Shown here piece by piece: positions 16,954-26,188 of a stretch of 64,000 nucleotides of DNA (within the stretch, counting starts at the first letter, position 1; every line of letters starts with the position of its first letter). The position numbers and the translations under genes were made by a program. Origin of the DNA: RGIG995 sp045542115 (lineage in GTDB: Bacteria; Bacillota; Clostridia; Oscillospirales; UBA644); NCBI GenBank assembly GCA_045542115.1, contig JAZQKK010000014.1:186001-250000 (forward strand). The letters run 5' to 3'. The notes under the pieces are model-generated. The model was not told where the DNA came from and searched no databases. It was given only the letters and a program-made list of their open reading frames with translations.

Positions 16954-19107
16954 TTATTTTTTCTTGTCTGCTTCTTTCAGGAAGAAACCGGGAGAGGGGA
17001 TGGACGATACGCGGTATCCTTCCGGTTTGACAAAGGTTCCGGGAAGGTAGGGTTGGGCAGAAACCACCGTATTCTTCGCCTTCACAGAGAAGAGGGTCAC
17101 ACCGTTGGCGTTTTTGGTCACCTTTTCGGGGATGAGGGAAGAATTGAGAAGCAAGTGACGGTTGTTGGACGTGGACAGGTAAAACTCCGCATCTTCCCGA
17201 ATGTGATAGACGCCCACCAAGGGAGCGGTGTCGGAATAGGCGTTGATGAGCTTTTTGCGGTTTTGCTTGGTCTCGTAAGCATTCAAAGGCACCCGAACAC
17301 CCTTTCCGTTGGCAAAGAAGAAGACCAAATGACCGGAATAATCCCGGGTGGCAAACATCGCCACAGGAATTTCATTGGCGTCAAAGCCCAACCGCTGGGG
17401 TAAAAATTCCCCTAAAACACTGGCTTTACAATCGGCAAATTCCGAAGCTTTGCATTTATAGACCTGGTGCTGATTGGTAAAAATCAGCAACTCTGCCCCG
17501 TTTCCGGAATCTATCGAGCAAAGAAGTTCGTCCCCTTCTTTGTATTTTTGTTCTCCACCCATCCGCAGAGACAGAGGGGTAATCTTCTTGAAATATCCGG
17601 CTTTGGACAGGAAGAAGGTCACGGCGTAATCATCCACCGTTTCTTCCTCTTCGAATTCTTCGATTTCGTCGGGATACAGCAGTTGTGTCTTCCGGGGTTT
17701 TCCATACTTCTTGGAAATTTCCTGCAACTGTTTGATAATGAGTTTGTGAATCCGCTTGGGTTTATTCAAAAGGTCTTCCAAATCCTCGATTTCCGCCGCA
17801 AGAGCATCGGTTTCTGCCGTTTTGTTGAGAATATACTCCCGGTTCAGATTCCGAAGTTTGATTTCCGCTACGTACTCCGCCTGCACCTGGTCGATTCCAA
17901 AACCAATCATCAAATTGGGAATAACATCGGCAGCCTCTTCGGTCTGACGGATGATGCGAATGGCCTCGTCAATATCCAGCAAAATCTTCCGCAATCCGTG
18001 AAGCAAATGGAGATAATCCTTTTTCTTCCCAATATCGTAGAAGGTGGCTCTGCGAATACATTCCACCCGGAATGCGATCCATTCGTTGAGGATTTCCCGG
18101 ACCCCCATTACCTTGGGAGAGTATCCGACCAAAATATTGAAATTACAGGAGAAAGACGATTCCAGCGGCGTCATTTTATAAAGCTTTTGCATCAAAGCGT
18201 CGGGATTTGTTCCCCGCTTCAAGTCGATGGTCAGCTTCAAGCCGTTGATGTCGGTCTCGTCCCGCATATAAGAGATTTCTTTGATCTTGCCAAGTTTGAC
18301 CAACTCTTCGATTTTGTCCTGACAGGCCTCGATGGTGGTGTTGTAGGGAATTTCAAAGATCTCGATGCAGTTGTTCTTTTTATCGTAGCGATATTTCGAA
18401 CGAAGGCGGAAGGAACCGGTGCCGGTCTCGTAAATATTCCGAAGAGCCTCGGCATCGTACAAAAGCTGTGCCCCGGAAGGAAAATCCGGCGCAGTGAGGG
18501 TGGTAAGGATGTCGTGGTCTTTGTTCTTCAAAAGCTCGACGGTGGTATTGCAGATTTCCGTCAAATTGAAAGAACAGATGTTCGTGGCCATACCGACGGC
18601 CACCCCCTGATTAGGATTAACCAAAATATTGGGAAACGTAACGGGCAACAGAGCGGGTTCCTTCATCGTCCCATCGTAGTTGTCCACCATATCCACCGTA
18701 TCGTGGTCGATCTCCGCAAACAGTTCCCCGGCAAAGCCGTCCAATTTCACTTCCGTATAACGGGCGGCGGCGTAAGCGGTATCCCGGGAAGTATGTTTCC
18801 CGAAGTTTCCTTTGGATTCCACAAAAGGATGCAACAAGGCCTCGTGGCCCCGGGTCAGACGGACCATCGTTTCGTAGATGGCGGCATCCCCGTGAGGATT
18901 TAACCGCATCGTCTGTCCTACCACGTTGGCGGATTTGGTCAAATGACCGTTAATCAGCCCCATTTTGTACATCGTGTAAAGTAATTTCCGATGAGCGGGC
19001 TTGAAGCCGTCAATTTCAGGAATGGCGCGGGAGACGATGACCGACATTGCGTAGGGCATATAGTTCAGTTCGAGCGTATCGGTTATTTTCTGTTCATACT
19101 GAGGCAT
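16954..19107 (-). CDS. Divergent type IIA topoisomerase subunit A (ParC/GyrA-like)
   Basis: 717 residues, shorter than GyrA (about 800 or more). The breakage-reunion domain holds GFKPAHRKLLYTMY near 34 and the active site Tyr at about 117 (AAARYTEV). The quinolone-region sequence reads PHGDAAIYE at 71-79, with Ala where most gyrases have Ser83 and Glu at the Asp87 position. A coiled-coil connection domain and a reduced C-terminal blade region (about 500-700) follow; no GyrA box (QRRGGKG) is visible, so supercoiling activity is doubtful and a topo IV-like decatenation role is more likely. It lies 18 nt after the B subunit in one operon. Confidence 0.88.
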   Translation of the reverse strand: MPQYEQKITDTLELNYMPYAMSVIVSRAIPEIDGFKPAHRKLLYTMYKMGLINGHLTKSANVVGQTMRLNPHGDAAIYETMVRLTRGHEALLHPFVESKGNFGKHTSRDTAYAAARYTEVKLDGFAGELFAEIDHDTVDMVDNYDGTMKEPALLPVTFPNILVNPNQGVAVGMATNICSFNLTEICNTTVELLKNKDHDILTTLTAPDFPSGAQLLYDAEALRNIYETGTGSFRLRSKYRYDKKNNCIEIFEIPYNTTIEACQDKIEELVKLGKIKEISYMRDETDINGLKLTIDLKRGTNPDALMQKLYKMTPLESSFSCNFNILVGYSPKVMGVREILNEWIAFRVECIRRATFYDIGKKKDYLHLLHGLRKILLDIDEAIRIIRQTEEAADVIPNLMIGFGIDQVQAEYVAEIKLRNLNREYILNKTAETDALAAEIEDLEDLLNKPKRIHKLIIKQLQEISKKYGKPRKTQLLYPDEIEEFEEEETVDDYAVTFFLSKAGYFKKITPLSLRMGGEQKYKEGDELLCSIDSGNGAELLIFTNQHQVYKCKASEFADCKASVLGEFLPQRLGFDANEIPVAMFATRDYSGHLVFFFANGKGVRVPLNAYETKQNRKKLINAYSDTAPLVGVYHIREDAEFYLSTSNNRHLLLNSSLIPEKVTKNANGVTLFSVKAKNTVVSAQPYLPGTFVKPEGYRVSSIPSPGFFLKEADKKK

Positions 19108-19125
19108 AGGTTCATCGCTCCTTTC

Positions 19126-21108
19126 TTAAATATCCGCCAGTTCCAGGAACTGGGCACCGCACTCGGCGATGTGTTGCTTTCGACCTTCCAAATCGTCGCC
19201 GAGAAGCATATCGAAGACCCGAGACGTCTTTTCCCCATCTTCGGGAAGAACCTGTATCAGACGGCGGGTCTCAGGGTCCATCGTGGTCAACTTCATCATT
19301 TCCGGTTCGTTTTCACCCAACCCCTTGGAGCGTTGAACGGTGTATTTTCCGGTCAGACCGGCAACGATATCGTTCTTTTCCTTATCGGTATAGGCAAACC
19401 AGGTCTTGTCTTTTTGAGTAATTTCGTACAAGGGAGATTCGGCAATGTAAACTTTCCCTTCTTCCAACAGTTTGGGAGTAAGGCGGTAAATCATCGCCAA
19501 AACCAAGGTGCGGATCTGATATCCGTCCACATCGGCATCGGTGCAGATAATAATCTTTCCGAAGCGGAGATTGTCAATGTTAAAGGCCGATTCGTCGCTT
19601 CCCTTCAATTTAATGTCCACACCGCACCCCAAAACTTTAATAAGGTCGGTGATGATGGGGGATTTGAGAATCTTGTTATACTCAACCTTCAAGCAGTTCA
19701 AAATTTTACCGCGGATGGGCATAATGGCCTGGAAATCTGCCTGACGGGCAAATTTAACCGAACCCAAAGCAGAATCCCCTTCCACGATGTACAACTCCCG
19801 AACGGCGGGGTCTTTGGAACGGCAGTCCACGAATTTTTCCACCCGGTTGGTGATATCCATTTCCACCGTCAATTTCTTTTTCAGATTCTGACGGGTCTTC
19901 TCCGCATTTTCCCGACTGCGTTTGTTGACCAAAATCTGCTCGGCAATCTTGTCCGCTTCCGCTTTATGCTCAATAAAGTAGACTTCCAACGAATGGCGTA
20001 GAAATTCGTTCATCGCTTCGTAGACGTACTTGTTATTGATAGCTTTTTTGGTCTGGTTTTCGTAGGACGTAGAGGTGGAGTAGGAGTTTGAAATCAAAAC
20101 AAGGCAATCCTGTACGTCCTGGAAAGTGATTTTCGCTTCGTTTTTCGTGTATTTTCCAATTTTGCGGATGTAATTGTCAAAGGCGTAAACAAAGGCGGAA
20201 CGGACGGCTTTGTCGGGGGAACCTCCGTATTCCAAAAAGCTGGAATTGTGATAATATTCCATCCGGTTGACCCGGTTTGAGAAGGCACAGGCAATATTCA
20301 GACGGACTTTATATTCCGGCAGATCTTCCCGGTCCCTCCCCTGACGGTCACAGGACCACATCTGAGGAGCGGCAATGGCGTCCTCACCAATAAAGGAATT
20401 GATATAATCCTCAATTCCCTTTTCGTAGCAAAAAGCTTCTTCCTCGAATTTTTTGTCCACGGGGTTCTGCCAGCGGAGAACCAGCGTAAGTCCGGCGTTA
20501 CAAATGGCCTGTTGCTGCAAGACCCCCTGAAAATAGGAGCGGGGGATTTCGATTTCGGTAAAGACTTTCAAGTCGGGTTTCCAACGGATGGTGGAACCGC
20601 GCTTATGCTTCATTTCCACCTTTTTCAGAACGTCATCCTTGTTCTTCTCCACGGGATGACCTTCTTTAAAAGAAAGTTTATACTGATACGTTCCGTCGTA
20701 AATCTCCGCTTCCATAAACTCGGAGGCATATTGGGTGGCACAAAGTCCCAGGCCGTTCAATCCAAGGGAATACTCGTAAAGATTGGACGCGTCGTCTCCG
20801 TATTTCCCGCCGGCATACATTTCACAGAAAAGAAGTTCCCAGTTGTACGCCTTTTCTTTTTGGTTGTAATCTACGGGAATTCCGTTACCGAAGTCTTGTA
20901 CTTCAATGGAACTGTCCGCATACCGGGTGACGATAATCTTGTCCCCTCTGCCCTCTTTGAATTCATCAATGGAGTTGGAAAGAATTTCAAAAAAGGAGTG
21001 ACAGCATCCTTCCAGTCCATTAGACCCAAAGATGACCGAAGGGCGCAAGCGAACCCGGTCTGCACCTTTCAGGGATTTAATACTTTCGTTGTTGTATTCG
21101 TTTGCCAC
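19126..21108 (-). CDS. Divergent type IIA topoisomerase subunit B (ParE/GyrB-like)
   Basis: 660 residues. All catalytic blocks are present but atypical: the GHKL N-box EILSNSIDEF (canonical EVVDNSIDEA), DFGNGIPVD, GLNGLGLC, TOPRIM EGDSALGS (canonical EGDSAGGS) and TDADVDGYQIRTL, and the K-loop QRSKGLGENEPE. It hydrolyses ATP to drive strand passage by the A subunit. The start is GTG at 21108 behind GAGAGGG. The departures suggest a second, paralogous enzyme rather than the main gyrase, which should be elsewhere in the genome. Confidence 0.88.
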   Translation of the reverse strand: MANEYNNESIKSLKGADRVRLRPSVIFGSNGLEGCCHSFFEILSNSIDEFKEGRGDKIIVTRYADSSIEVQDFGNGIPVDYNQKEKAYNWELLFCEMYAGGKYGDDASNLYEYSLGLNGLGLCATQYASEFMEAEIYDGTYQYKLSFKEGHPVEKNKDDVLKKVEMKHKRGSTIRWKPDLKVFTEIEIPRSYFQGVLQQQAICNAGLTLVLRWQNPVDKKFEEEAFCYEKGIEDYINSFIGEDAIAAPQMWSCDRQGRDREDLPEYKVRLNIACAFSNRVNRMEYYHNSSFLEYGGSPDKAVRSAFVYAFDNYIRKIGKYTKNEAKITFQDVQDCLVLISNSYSTSTSYENQTKKAINNKYVYEAMNEFLRHSLEVYFIEHKAEADKIAEQILVNKRSRENAEKTRQNLKKKLTVEMDITNRVEKFVDCRSKDPAVRELYIVEGDSALGSVKFARQADFQAIMPIRGKILNCLKVEYNKILKSPIITDLIKVLGCGVDIKLKGSDESAFNIDNLRFGKIIICTDADVDGYQIRTLVLAMIYRLTPKLLEEGKVYIAESPLYEITQKDKTWFAYTDKEKNDIVAGLTGKYTVQRSKGLGENEPEMMKLTTMDPETRRLIQVLPEDGEKTSRVFDMLLGDDLEGRKQHIAECGAQFLELADI

Positions 21109-21143
21109 GAAATGACCCTCTCTTTTAAATTTATATCATTCAC

Positions 21144-22445
21144 TTATATTATACCACAGTTTTCCGGTTTTTGCAAGTCGCCTTCGCAGGACATTGTTCC
21201 AACCCCGGAAATCCGGACGGGGAGCATCTGTCCGGTGAGACAAATATTGCTCTCAACGGAGACTGAAAGGAAGTTCGCGGCTGAGCCGACGTAACGGCCA
21301 TCCTTCTCTTGTTCAAACAAGACGGGGAGCGTTCTTCCCACGTATTTTTCCCGAAACTTCCGTTCCAATTGGTCGGACAGCGCCAGCATCCGGCGGCAAC
21401 GTTCTTTTTTTATCCGGGGGTCCACCTGGTCAGGCATATCCCAAGCCGCAGTACCCCGACGGGGAGAGAAGGGGAATACGTTGATTTTCGAAAAACCGAT
21501 CTTTTCCGCAAAAGCCATCGTTTCGGAAAATTCTGCTTCCGTCTCTCCGGGGAATCCAACGATGATATCCGTAGTCAGAGAAAGGTCGTGAAATGCCCTT
21601 CGAAGAAGGTCCACCCCTGCGGCGTATTCCTCCGCCGTATACCGACGCCGCATCCGTTTCAACGTGGCGGTACATCCGCTTTGCAACGACAGATTAAAGT
21701 GGGGGCAAAGATGCGTTATCTTCTTCAACCGCTCCACCGTTTCGGGGGTCACCATCGTAGGTTCGGTAGACCCGAGGCGAATCCGCTCCAAGCCGGGAAT
21801 CTTATCCAGCCGCTCCAACAAATCACAAAGAGAAAAACGACCGTGTTCCCGACCGTAGCTATCCAGATGAATTCCCGTAAGAACGATCTCCCGATACCCG
21901 GTTTTGACCAGATTTTCAACCTCTTGCACGGCATCGTCCGGCTCTTTGCTCCGGATCGGACCGCGGGCATAAGGAATAATGCAATACGCACAGAAATTAC
22001 AGCACCCGTCCTGAATCTTCACCGTAGCTCGCACCCGTTCATCGCTGACCAAAGTCATCTCTTCGAAGGTGCGATGCGAAAGGATGGGGGGAGTCTGCAA
22101 AAGGGGTGTGCGACGAGATAAAAATTCATCCACAAGACCGGGGAGTTTGGTCTTGTCCCGATTGCCGAGAACGATGTCTGCCTCGGGGAGCAAATCCGGT
22201 TCCACCTGGGCAAGACACCCCACAAGACAAACCACGCCCTCGGGGGAAATCCGGCGGGCACGACGCATCATCTGGCGGCTCTTCCGGGAACTTTCTTCCG
22301 TGACGGCGCAGGAATGAATGATGCTGACGTCACAAGGCGTGCCGAATTCCACAAACTCGTCTCCCCGTTCCAGGAACAGACGGCGCAAAACTTGGCTCTC
22401 GTAATGGTTGACTTTACAACCCAAAGTGCAAAGGGAAATCGTCAT
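21144..22445 (-). CDS. mtaB: tRNA (N6-threonylcarbamoyladenosine(37)) methylthiotransferase
   Basis: 433 residues. The N-terminal UPF0004 domain has three cluster-binding Cys blocks (CTLGCKVN, HSCAVT, VGCLAQ), the radical SAM core has C-x3-C-x2-C (CCNFCAYC near 148), and a C-terminal TRAM-like domain spans about 370-433. This layout and CTLGCKVN fit MtaB (YqeV) rather than MiaB or RimO. It converts t6A37 to ms2t6A37 in ANN-decoding tRNAs. The ribosome site is weak (GGGAG 13 nt before ATG). It has its own promoter. Confidence 0.93.
   Translation of the reverse strand: MTISLCTLGCKVNHYESQVLRRLFLERGDEFVEFGTPCDVSIIHSCAVTEESSRKSRQMMRRARRISPEGVVCLVGCLAQVEPDLLPEADIVLGNRDKTKLPGLVDEFLSRRTPLLQTPPILSHRTFEEMTLVSDERVRATVKIQDGCCNFCAYCIIPYARGPIRSKEPDDAVQEVENLVKTGYREIVLTGIHLDSYGREHGRFSLCDLLERLDKIPGLERIRLGSTEPTMVTPETVERLKKITHLCPHFNLSLQSGCTATLKRMRRRYTAEEYAAGVDLLRRAFHDLSLTTDIIVGFPGETEAEFSETMAFAEKIGFSKINVFPFSPRRGTAAWDMPDQVDPRIKKERCRRMLALSDQLERKFREKYVGRTLPVLFEQEKDGRYVGSAANFLSVSVESNICLTGQMLPVRISGVGTMSCEGDLQKPENCGII
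21148..21176 (-). promoter_or_regulatory. Sigma-A promoter of the topoisomerase operon
   Basis: Minus strand TTGCAA (21171-21176), 17 bp, TATAAT (21148-21153). It overlaps the 3' end of mtaB. Confidence 0.78.
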
Positions 22446-22487
22446 AAAAATTCGGTAACTCCCATCGGTTATGTACTAATTTTATTC

Positions 22488-22516
22488 ATTATACAATATT
22501 TTTACGGTTTTGACAA
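22488..22516 (-). promoter_or_regulatory. Sigma-A promoter of mtaB
   Basis: Minus strand TTGTCA (22511-22516), 17 bp, TATAAT (22488-22493). Confidence 0.8.
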
Positions 22517-22535
22517 GAGAATTTACAAAATTTTC

Positions 22536-22572
22536 AAAAGAAAAAGGACCGTCCGAGGGATGGGGACGGTCC
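22536..22572 (-). terminator. Terminator of the small Cys-rich gene
   Basis: GGACCGTCC / GGACGGTCC stem (22546-22572) followed on the minus strand by TTTTTCTTTT. Confidence 0.85.
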
Positions 22573-22590
22573 GGCGGGGAGAAAGACGGT

Positions 22591-22749
22591 TCAGCAGCAG
22601 CGATTCCGTTCACAGGGGTCGCAACAGGAATTGTCGTTTCCGTGGTCGAAGCACAGAAAATACAAGACAATTATTGCGATTACAATAATCCACCAAGAGT
22701 TGGAGTTATCCCCGTTGGAAGAGCAGCCGTTCCAGTTACCAAAAAGCAT
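22591..22749 (-). CDS. Small Cys-rich single-pass membrane peptide, unknown function
   Basis: 52 residues. A Ser/Asn-rich N-terminus (residues 1-18) precedes one strong hydrophobic helix (WWIIVIAIIVLYFLCF, about 19-34) and a Cys-rich tail with SCCDPCERNRCC. ATG at 22749 is preceded by GAGGTG at good spacing, and a terminator follows the stop, so it looks like a real one-gene unit. The pattern of a short hydrophobic helix with Gly/Asn/Cys tails resembles small sporulation or coat-associated peptides, but no homology is claimed. Upstream, AC-N16-CATAAAATG is similar to a SigK-type promoter; this is weak evidence. Confidence 0.6.
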   Translation of the reverse strand: MLFGNWNGCSSNGDNSNSWWIIVIAIIVLYFLCFDHGNDNSCCDPCERNRCC

Positions 22750-22842
22750 TTGTATCACCTCACTCCATTTTATGCAAGACGCTACAAAGGGTGAATGGAG
22801 AAAAATCTTCCCAGTTTTCACAAAAAAATTGCATTTGTGCCC

Positions 22843-22871
22843 TTGTAATGTAGTATTGATTGTGCTATAAT
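22843..22871 (+). promoter_or_regulatory. Sigma-A promoter of the LRR-pncB-recJ-rel run
   Basis: TTGTAA (22843-22848), 17 bp, TATAAT (22866-22871), about 50 nt before the LRR gene start. Confidence 0.78.
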
Positions 22872-22921
22872 AAATATTATTTATCACACGCCTACGCGCA
22901 TTCGATTCGGAGGTATGAGAA

Positions 22922-24715
22922 ATGACCGAACAACATAAACCCGAAGAAATCCGTTGCGAACAGCAGACCGTTGCCGCGGAAACGTCGGGGAACGCTGCAA
23001 AAAAAGATTCGCCGTTGCTGCGATTTTGGAATCGGTTTTGCGGAAAAAATCCCGACGGAAGCAGACAAGCCCCGATCCATCCGTCCCAGAAGAGAACCGT
23101 CTTTCGGTATATCGCCACGGTGTTGGCCTTTTTGGGAATTGCCGGACTTGCCACCATTGCATATCAGATCCCCAAGATTGCGGAAGAGGGTGGCGTTCGC
23201 ATCGTCTGGTTGGAGGACCTGTTTGACGGAGACCGGACCGACGAGGAACGGGACTACGACCATTCCGCAACCCACGCTTCGGCCTTTGCCTATCGGGTCA
23301 AAGAGGACGGTACGGTGGGCATTTGCGGTTACTTAGGCTTTGACGTAGACGTGGTCCTTCCCCGAAAAATCGACGGAAAACCGGTAACAAGCATTGAAGA
23401 CGGAGCGTTTGCCCAGGAAGATATTAAGTCCGTAGCGATGTATGGAAACATCGTTTCCATCGGAGATAACGCTTTCTCGGGATGTCCCAATCTGGAAAAG
23501 GCCGTTCTGTCTGTCAATCTCACAAAACTGGGAAAGAATGCCTTTTACGGTTGTGAATCTCTGAAAGAAATTACGATTCCCGGCGGCGTTACCGAAATTC
23601 AGGAAAACACCTTCCGGCAATGCGTGGGCTTAATGAAGGCGACCTTCTCGGAAGGCTTGAAATTCATCGGGCGGTATGCCTTTGCCCAGACGGCACTCAC
23701 CGACGTGACCTTCCCCGGAACGCTGATCAAGGCGGAACAGGGAGCCTTTTCCTCCTGCACAAACCTTGCCACGGCCGTAATGAACGACGGCTTGGAAATC
23801 CTTGGAAACGAAGCTTTTGCGGAATGTACCTCCCTTTCTTCCATTCATTTACCCGATTCGGTGAAGACTTTGGGAGATAAGGTATTCTACCGTTGCACCG
23901 GGCTGACCGGGTTTGCCGGAGGAAAGAACGTGACGACGGTGGGAACCGACTGTTTTACCGGCGCTTCTATGCCTACCGGAAATAAGGTTCAAGTAATTTT
24001 GGGCGACGGTCTTTTAGTCAAATATTTTGGCAACGAATCCGCCGTTATTCTTGCAAATGACGTAAAGAAAATCTGCGTCGGCGCTTTTGAAGGAAACACT
24101 GCGGTGGCCACCGTCCAAATGCCCGATTCGGTGACGGTCATCGAAGAACGTGCCTTTAAAAACTGCACGTCTCTCTCCGCGATCTTCCTTCCCAACTCGG
24201 TGGAACGTCTGGGAGCCGAAGCGTTTGCCGGATGCACCTCTCTTTCGGGAATTACCATCCCCTCGGGATTGAAAACGATGGGGGAAGGAGCTTTCTCGAT
24301 GTGTAATTCGCTGAAAGGCATTGCAATTCCAAACACTCTTGCGGTAATTCCCGTCAATGCTTTTGCAAAATGCACCGACCTTATCGACCTTACGCTGGAC
24401 GGACAGACCGAAATCGGCGCCGGAGCTTTTGCAAACTGCACTCGTCTGGAATCGGTCAACCTTCCCCCTTCGGTGCAACACATCGGAAATAACGCCTTCT
24501 CCGGTTGCTCCGTACTTTCTTCCGTTTCTTTGAAGACCGGGGTTCTTTCCATTGGAAGCGGAGCCTTTTCCGCAACTTCCATCCGAACGATTACCCTTCC
24601 CGCGACACTGACGGATCTGGGAGAAAATCTCTTTGAAGAATGTTCCCGACTGACTGCGGTATATACCGTCCGGGGAACCTACGCTGACGAATGGGCAAAT
24701 ACACGAGGATATTAA
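22922..24715 (+). CDS. Membrane-anchored BspA-type leucine-rich repeat protein (LRR_5)
   Basis: 597 residues. A charged cytoplasmic N-terminus of about 58 residues precedes one membrane helix (about 59-81), and the rest should be outside. From about 135 to 590 there are roughly 18 to 20 LRR_5 repeats of 23 residues with the pattern IG-x-x-AF-x-x-C-x-x-L-x-x-I-x-x-P. BspA-type LRRs in gut and oral bacteria bind host proteins or other cells, or mediate aggregation. There is no LPXTG, so the helix is the anchor. GGAGG precedes the ATG. It sits 12 nt before pncB, an odd partner, and may simply share the promoter. Confidence 0.85.
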   Translation: MTEQHKPEEIRCEQQTVAAETSGNAAKKDSPLLRFWNRFCGKNPDGSRQAPIHPSQKRTVFRYIATVLAFLGIAGLATIAYQIPKIAEEGGVRIVWLEDLFDGDRTDEERDYDHSATHASAFAYRVKEDGTVGICGYLGFDVDVVLPRKIDGKPVTSIEDGAFAQEDIKSVAMYGNIVSIGDNAFSGCPNLEKAVLSVNLTKLGKNAFYGCESLKEITIPGGVTEIQENTFRQCVGLMKATFSEGLKFIGRYAFAQTALTDVTFPGTLIKAEQGAFSSCTNLATAVMNDGLEILGNEAFAECTSLSSIHLPDSVKTLGDKVFYRCTGLTGFAGGKNVTTVGTDCFTGASMPTGNKVQVILGDGLLVKYFGNESAVILANDVKKICVGAFEGNTAVATVQMPDSVTVIEERAFKNCTSLSAIFLPNSVERLGAEAFAGCTSLSGITIPSGLKTMGEGAFSMCNSLKGIAIPNTLAVIPVNAFAKCTDLIDLTLDGQTEIGAGAFANCTRLESVNLPPSVQHIGNNAFSGCSVLSSVSLKTGVLSIGSGAFSATSIRTITLPATLTDLGENLFEECSRLTAVYTVRGTYADEWANTRGY

Positions 24716-24727
24716 AGGAGTTACGAT

Positions 24728-26188
24728 ATGGAACTGAAATACAACGACGCGATGCTTTGCGACTTTTATGAATTCACGATGGGCAACGGCTATTTCAATC
24801 AGGGCAAAAAAGATACCATCAGTTGTTTTGACCTGTATTTTCGCAAGGTTCCCGACCAAGGGGGCTTTGCCATTGCCGCCGGCCTGCAATCGGTGATTGA
24901 ATACATCAAAGGACTGCATTTTTCTCCGGAAGATATCGAATATCTTCGCTCCAAGAATCTGTTTTGCGAAGAATTTCTGGAATATCTTGCAAACTTTAAA
25001 TTTGAATGTGACGTTCGGGCGATCCCCGAAGGGACCCCCATTTTCCCAAACGAACCCATCGTAACGGTAAAGGGACCGGCCATTCAGGCACAATTGTTGG
25101 AAACGATGCTGCTGATTGCTATCAACCATCAGTCTTTGATTGCAACCAAGGCTCACCGCATCGTGAAAGCGGCCAAAGGTCGCCCCGTCTTTGAATTCGG
25201 CTCTCGCCGGGCCCAGGGGAACAACGCCGCCATTTTGGGGGCACGCGCCGCTTATATTGCCGGTTGTGCCGGAACGGCCTGTGCGGTCTGCGAGCAATTG
25301 TTCGGGATCCCCGCCGTGGGAACGATGGCACACTCTTGGATTCAAATGTTTGACTCGGAATACGAAGCCTTTGAGGCGTATGCAAAAATGTATCCCCACG
25401 CCTGTACGCTGTTGGTCGATACTTACAACGTTTTGAAATCCGGGATTCCCAACGCCATCAAAGTTCACAAAGAAGTTCTGGAACCGATGGGGAGCCGTTT
25501 GAAGGGCATCCGCATCGACTCGGGGGACGTAGCATACCTGACCAAAAAGACCCGTAAGATGCTGGATGAAGCCGGGCTTACGGACTGTAAGATTTTCGTT
25601 TCCAACTCGTTGGATGAATACATCATCCGGGATATTCTTTCCCAAGGGGCGCAAATTGACAACTTTGGCGTCGGCGAACGGTTGATCACTTCGAAGAGCG
25701 AACCGGTATTCGGGGGTGTTTACAAGGTTGTTGCCGTGGAAGAAGACGGAGAAATGATTCCCAAGATCAAATGCTCGGAAAACGTGGAAAAAATTACGAA
25801 TCCCTGCGAGAAAGAGGTATGGAGACTCTATTCCAACACCACGGGGCAAATGCTTGCCGACCTGATTGCCGTCCGGGGAGAAGAATTTGATTTTACAAAA
25901 CCCATTGAACTGTTCCACCCCGATTTCCCCTGGAAGCGGAAAACCTTTGAAAATTATACTGCAAAGAAACTTCTCGTTCCCGTTTTTGAAAAAGGCAAAT
26001 TGGTTTACGACCTGCCTTCTGCCCAGGAAATTCGGGATTACTGTGCCGAACAAACGGGGCATCTCTGGGAAGAAGTCGTCCGCTTTGAAAATCCGGAACA
26101 CTATTACGTTGACTTGTCTCAAAAACTGTGGGACACCAAGCGGGAGCTTTTGATGAAGGCAAATATAAAACAGGAGAATATCCGTTAA
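24728..26188 (+). CDS. pncB: Nicotinate phosphoribosyltransferase
   Basis: 486 residues. It starts with DFYEFTMGNGYF as in the family, and has FGSRRAQG near 157, GTACAVCEQLFGIPAVGTMAHSW near 177-199, DTYNV near 235 and the phosphate-binding region GIRIDSGDV near 261. It joins nicotinate and PRPP to nicotinate mononucleotide, the salvage entry to NAD. AAGGAG lies at ideal distance before the ATG. Its stop overlaps the recJ start (TAATG). Confidence 0.95.
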   Translation: MELKYNDAMLCDFYEFTMGNGYFNQGKKDTISCFDLYFRKVPDQGGFAIAAGLQSVIEYIKGLHFSPEDIEYLRSKNLFCEEFLEYLANFKFECDVRAIPEGTPIFPNEPIVTVKGPAIQAQLLETMLLIAINHQSLIATKAHRIVKAAKGRPVFEFGSRRAQGNNAAILGARAAYIAGCAGTACAVCEQLFGIPAVGTMAHSWIQMFDSEYEAFEAYAKMYPHACTLLVDTYNVLKSGIPNAIKVHKEVLEPMGSRLKGIRIDSGDVAYLTKKTRKMLDEAGLTDCKIFVSNSLDEYIIRDILSQGAQIDNFGVGERLITSKSEPVFGGVYKVVAVEEDGEMIPKIKCSENVEKITNPCEKEVWRLYSNTTGQMLADLIAVRGEEFDFTKPIELFHPDFPWKRKTFENYTAKKLLVPVFEKGKLVYDLPSAQEIRDYCAEQTGHLWEEVVRFENPEHYYVDLSQKLWDTKRELLMKANIKQENIR

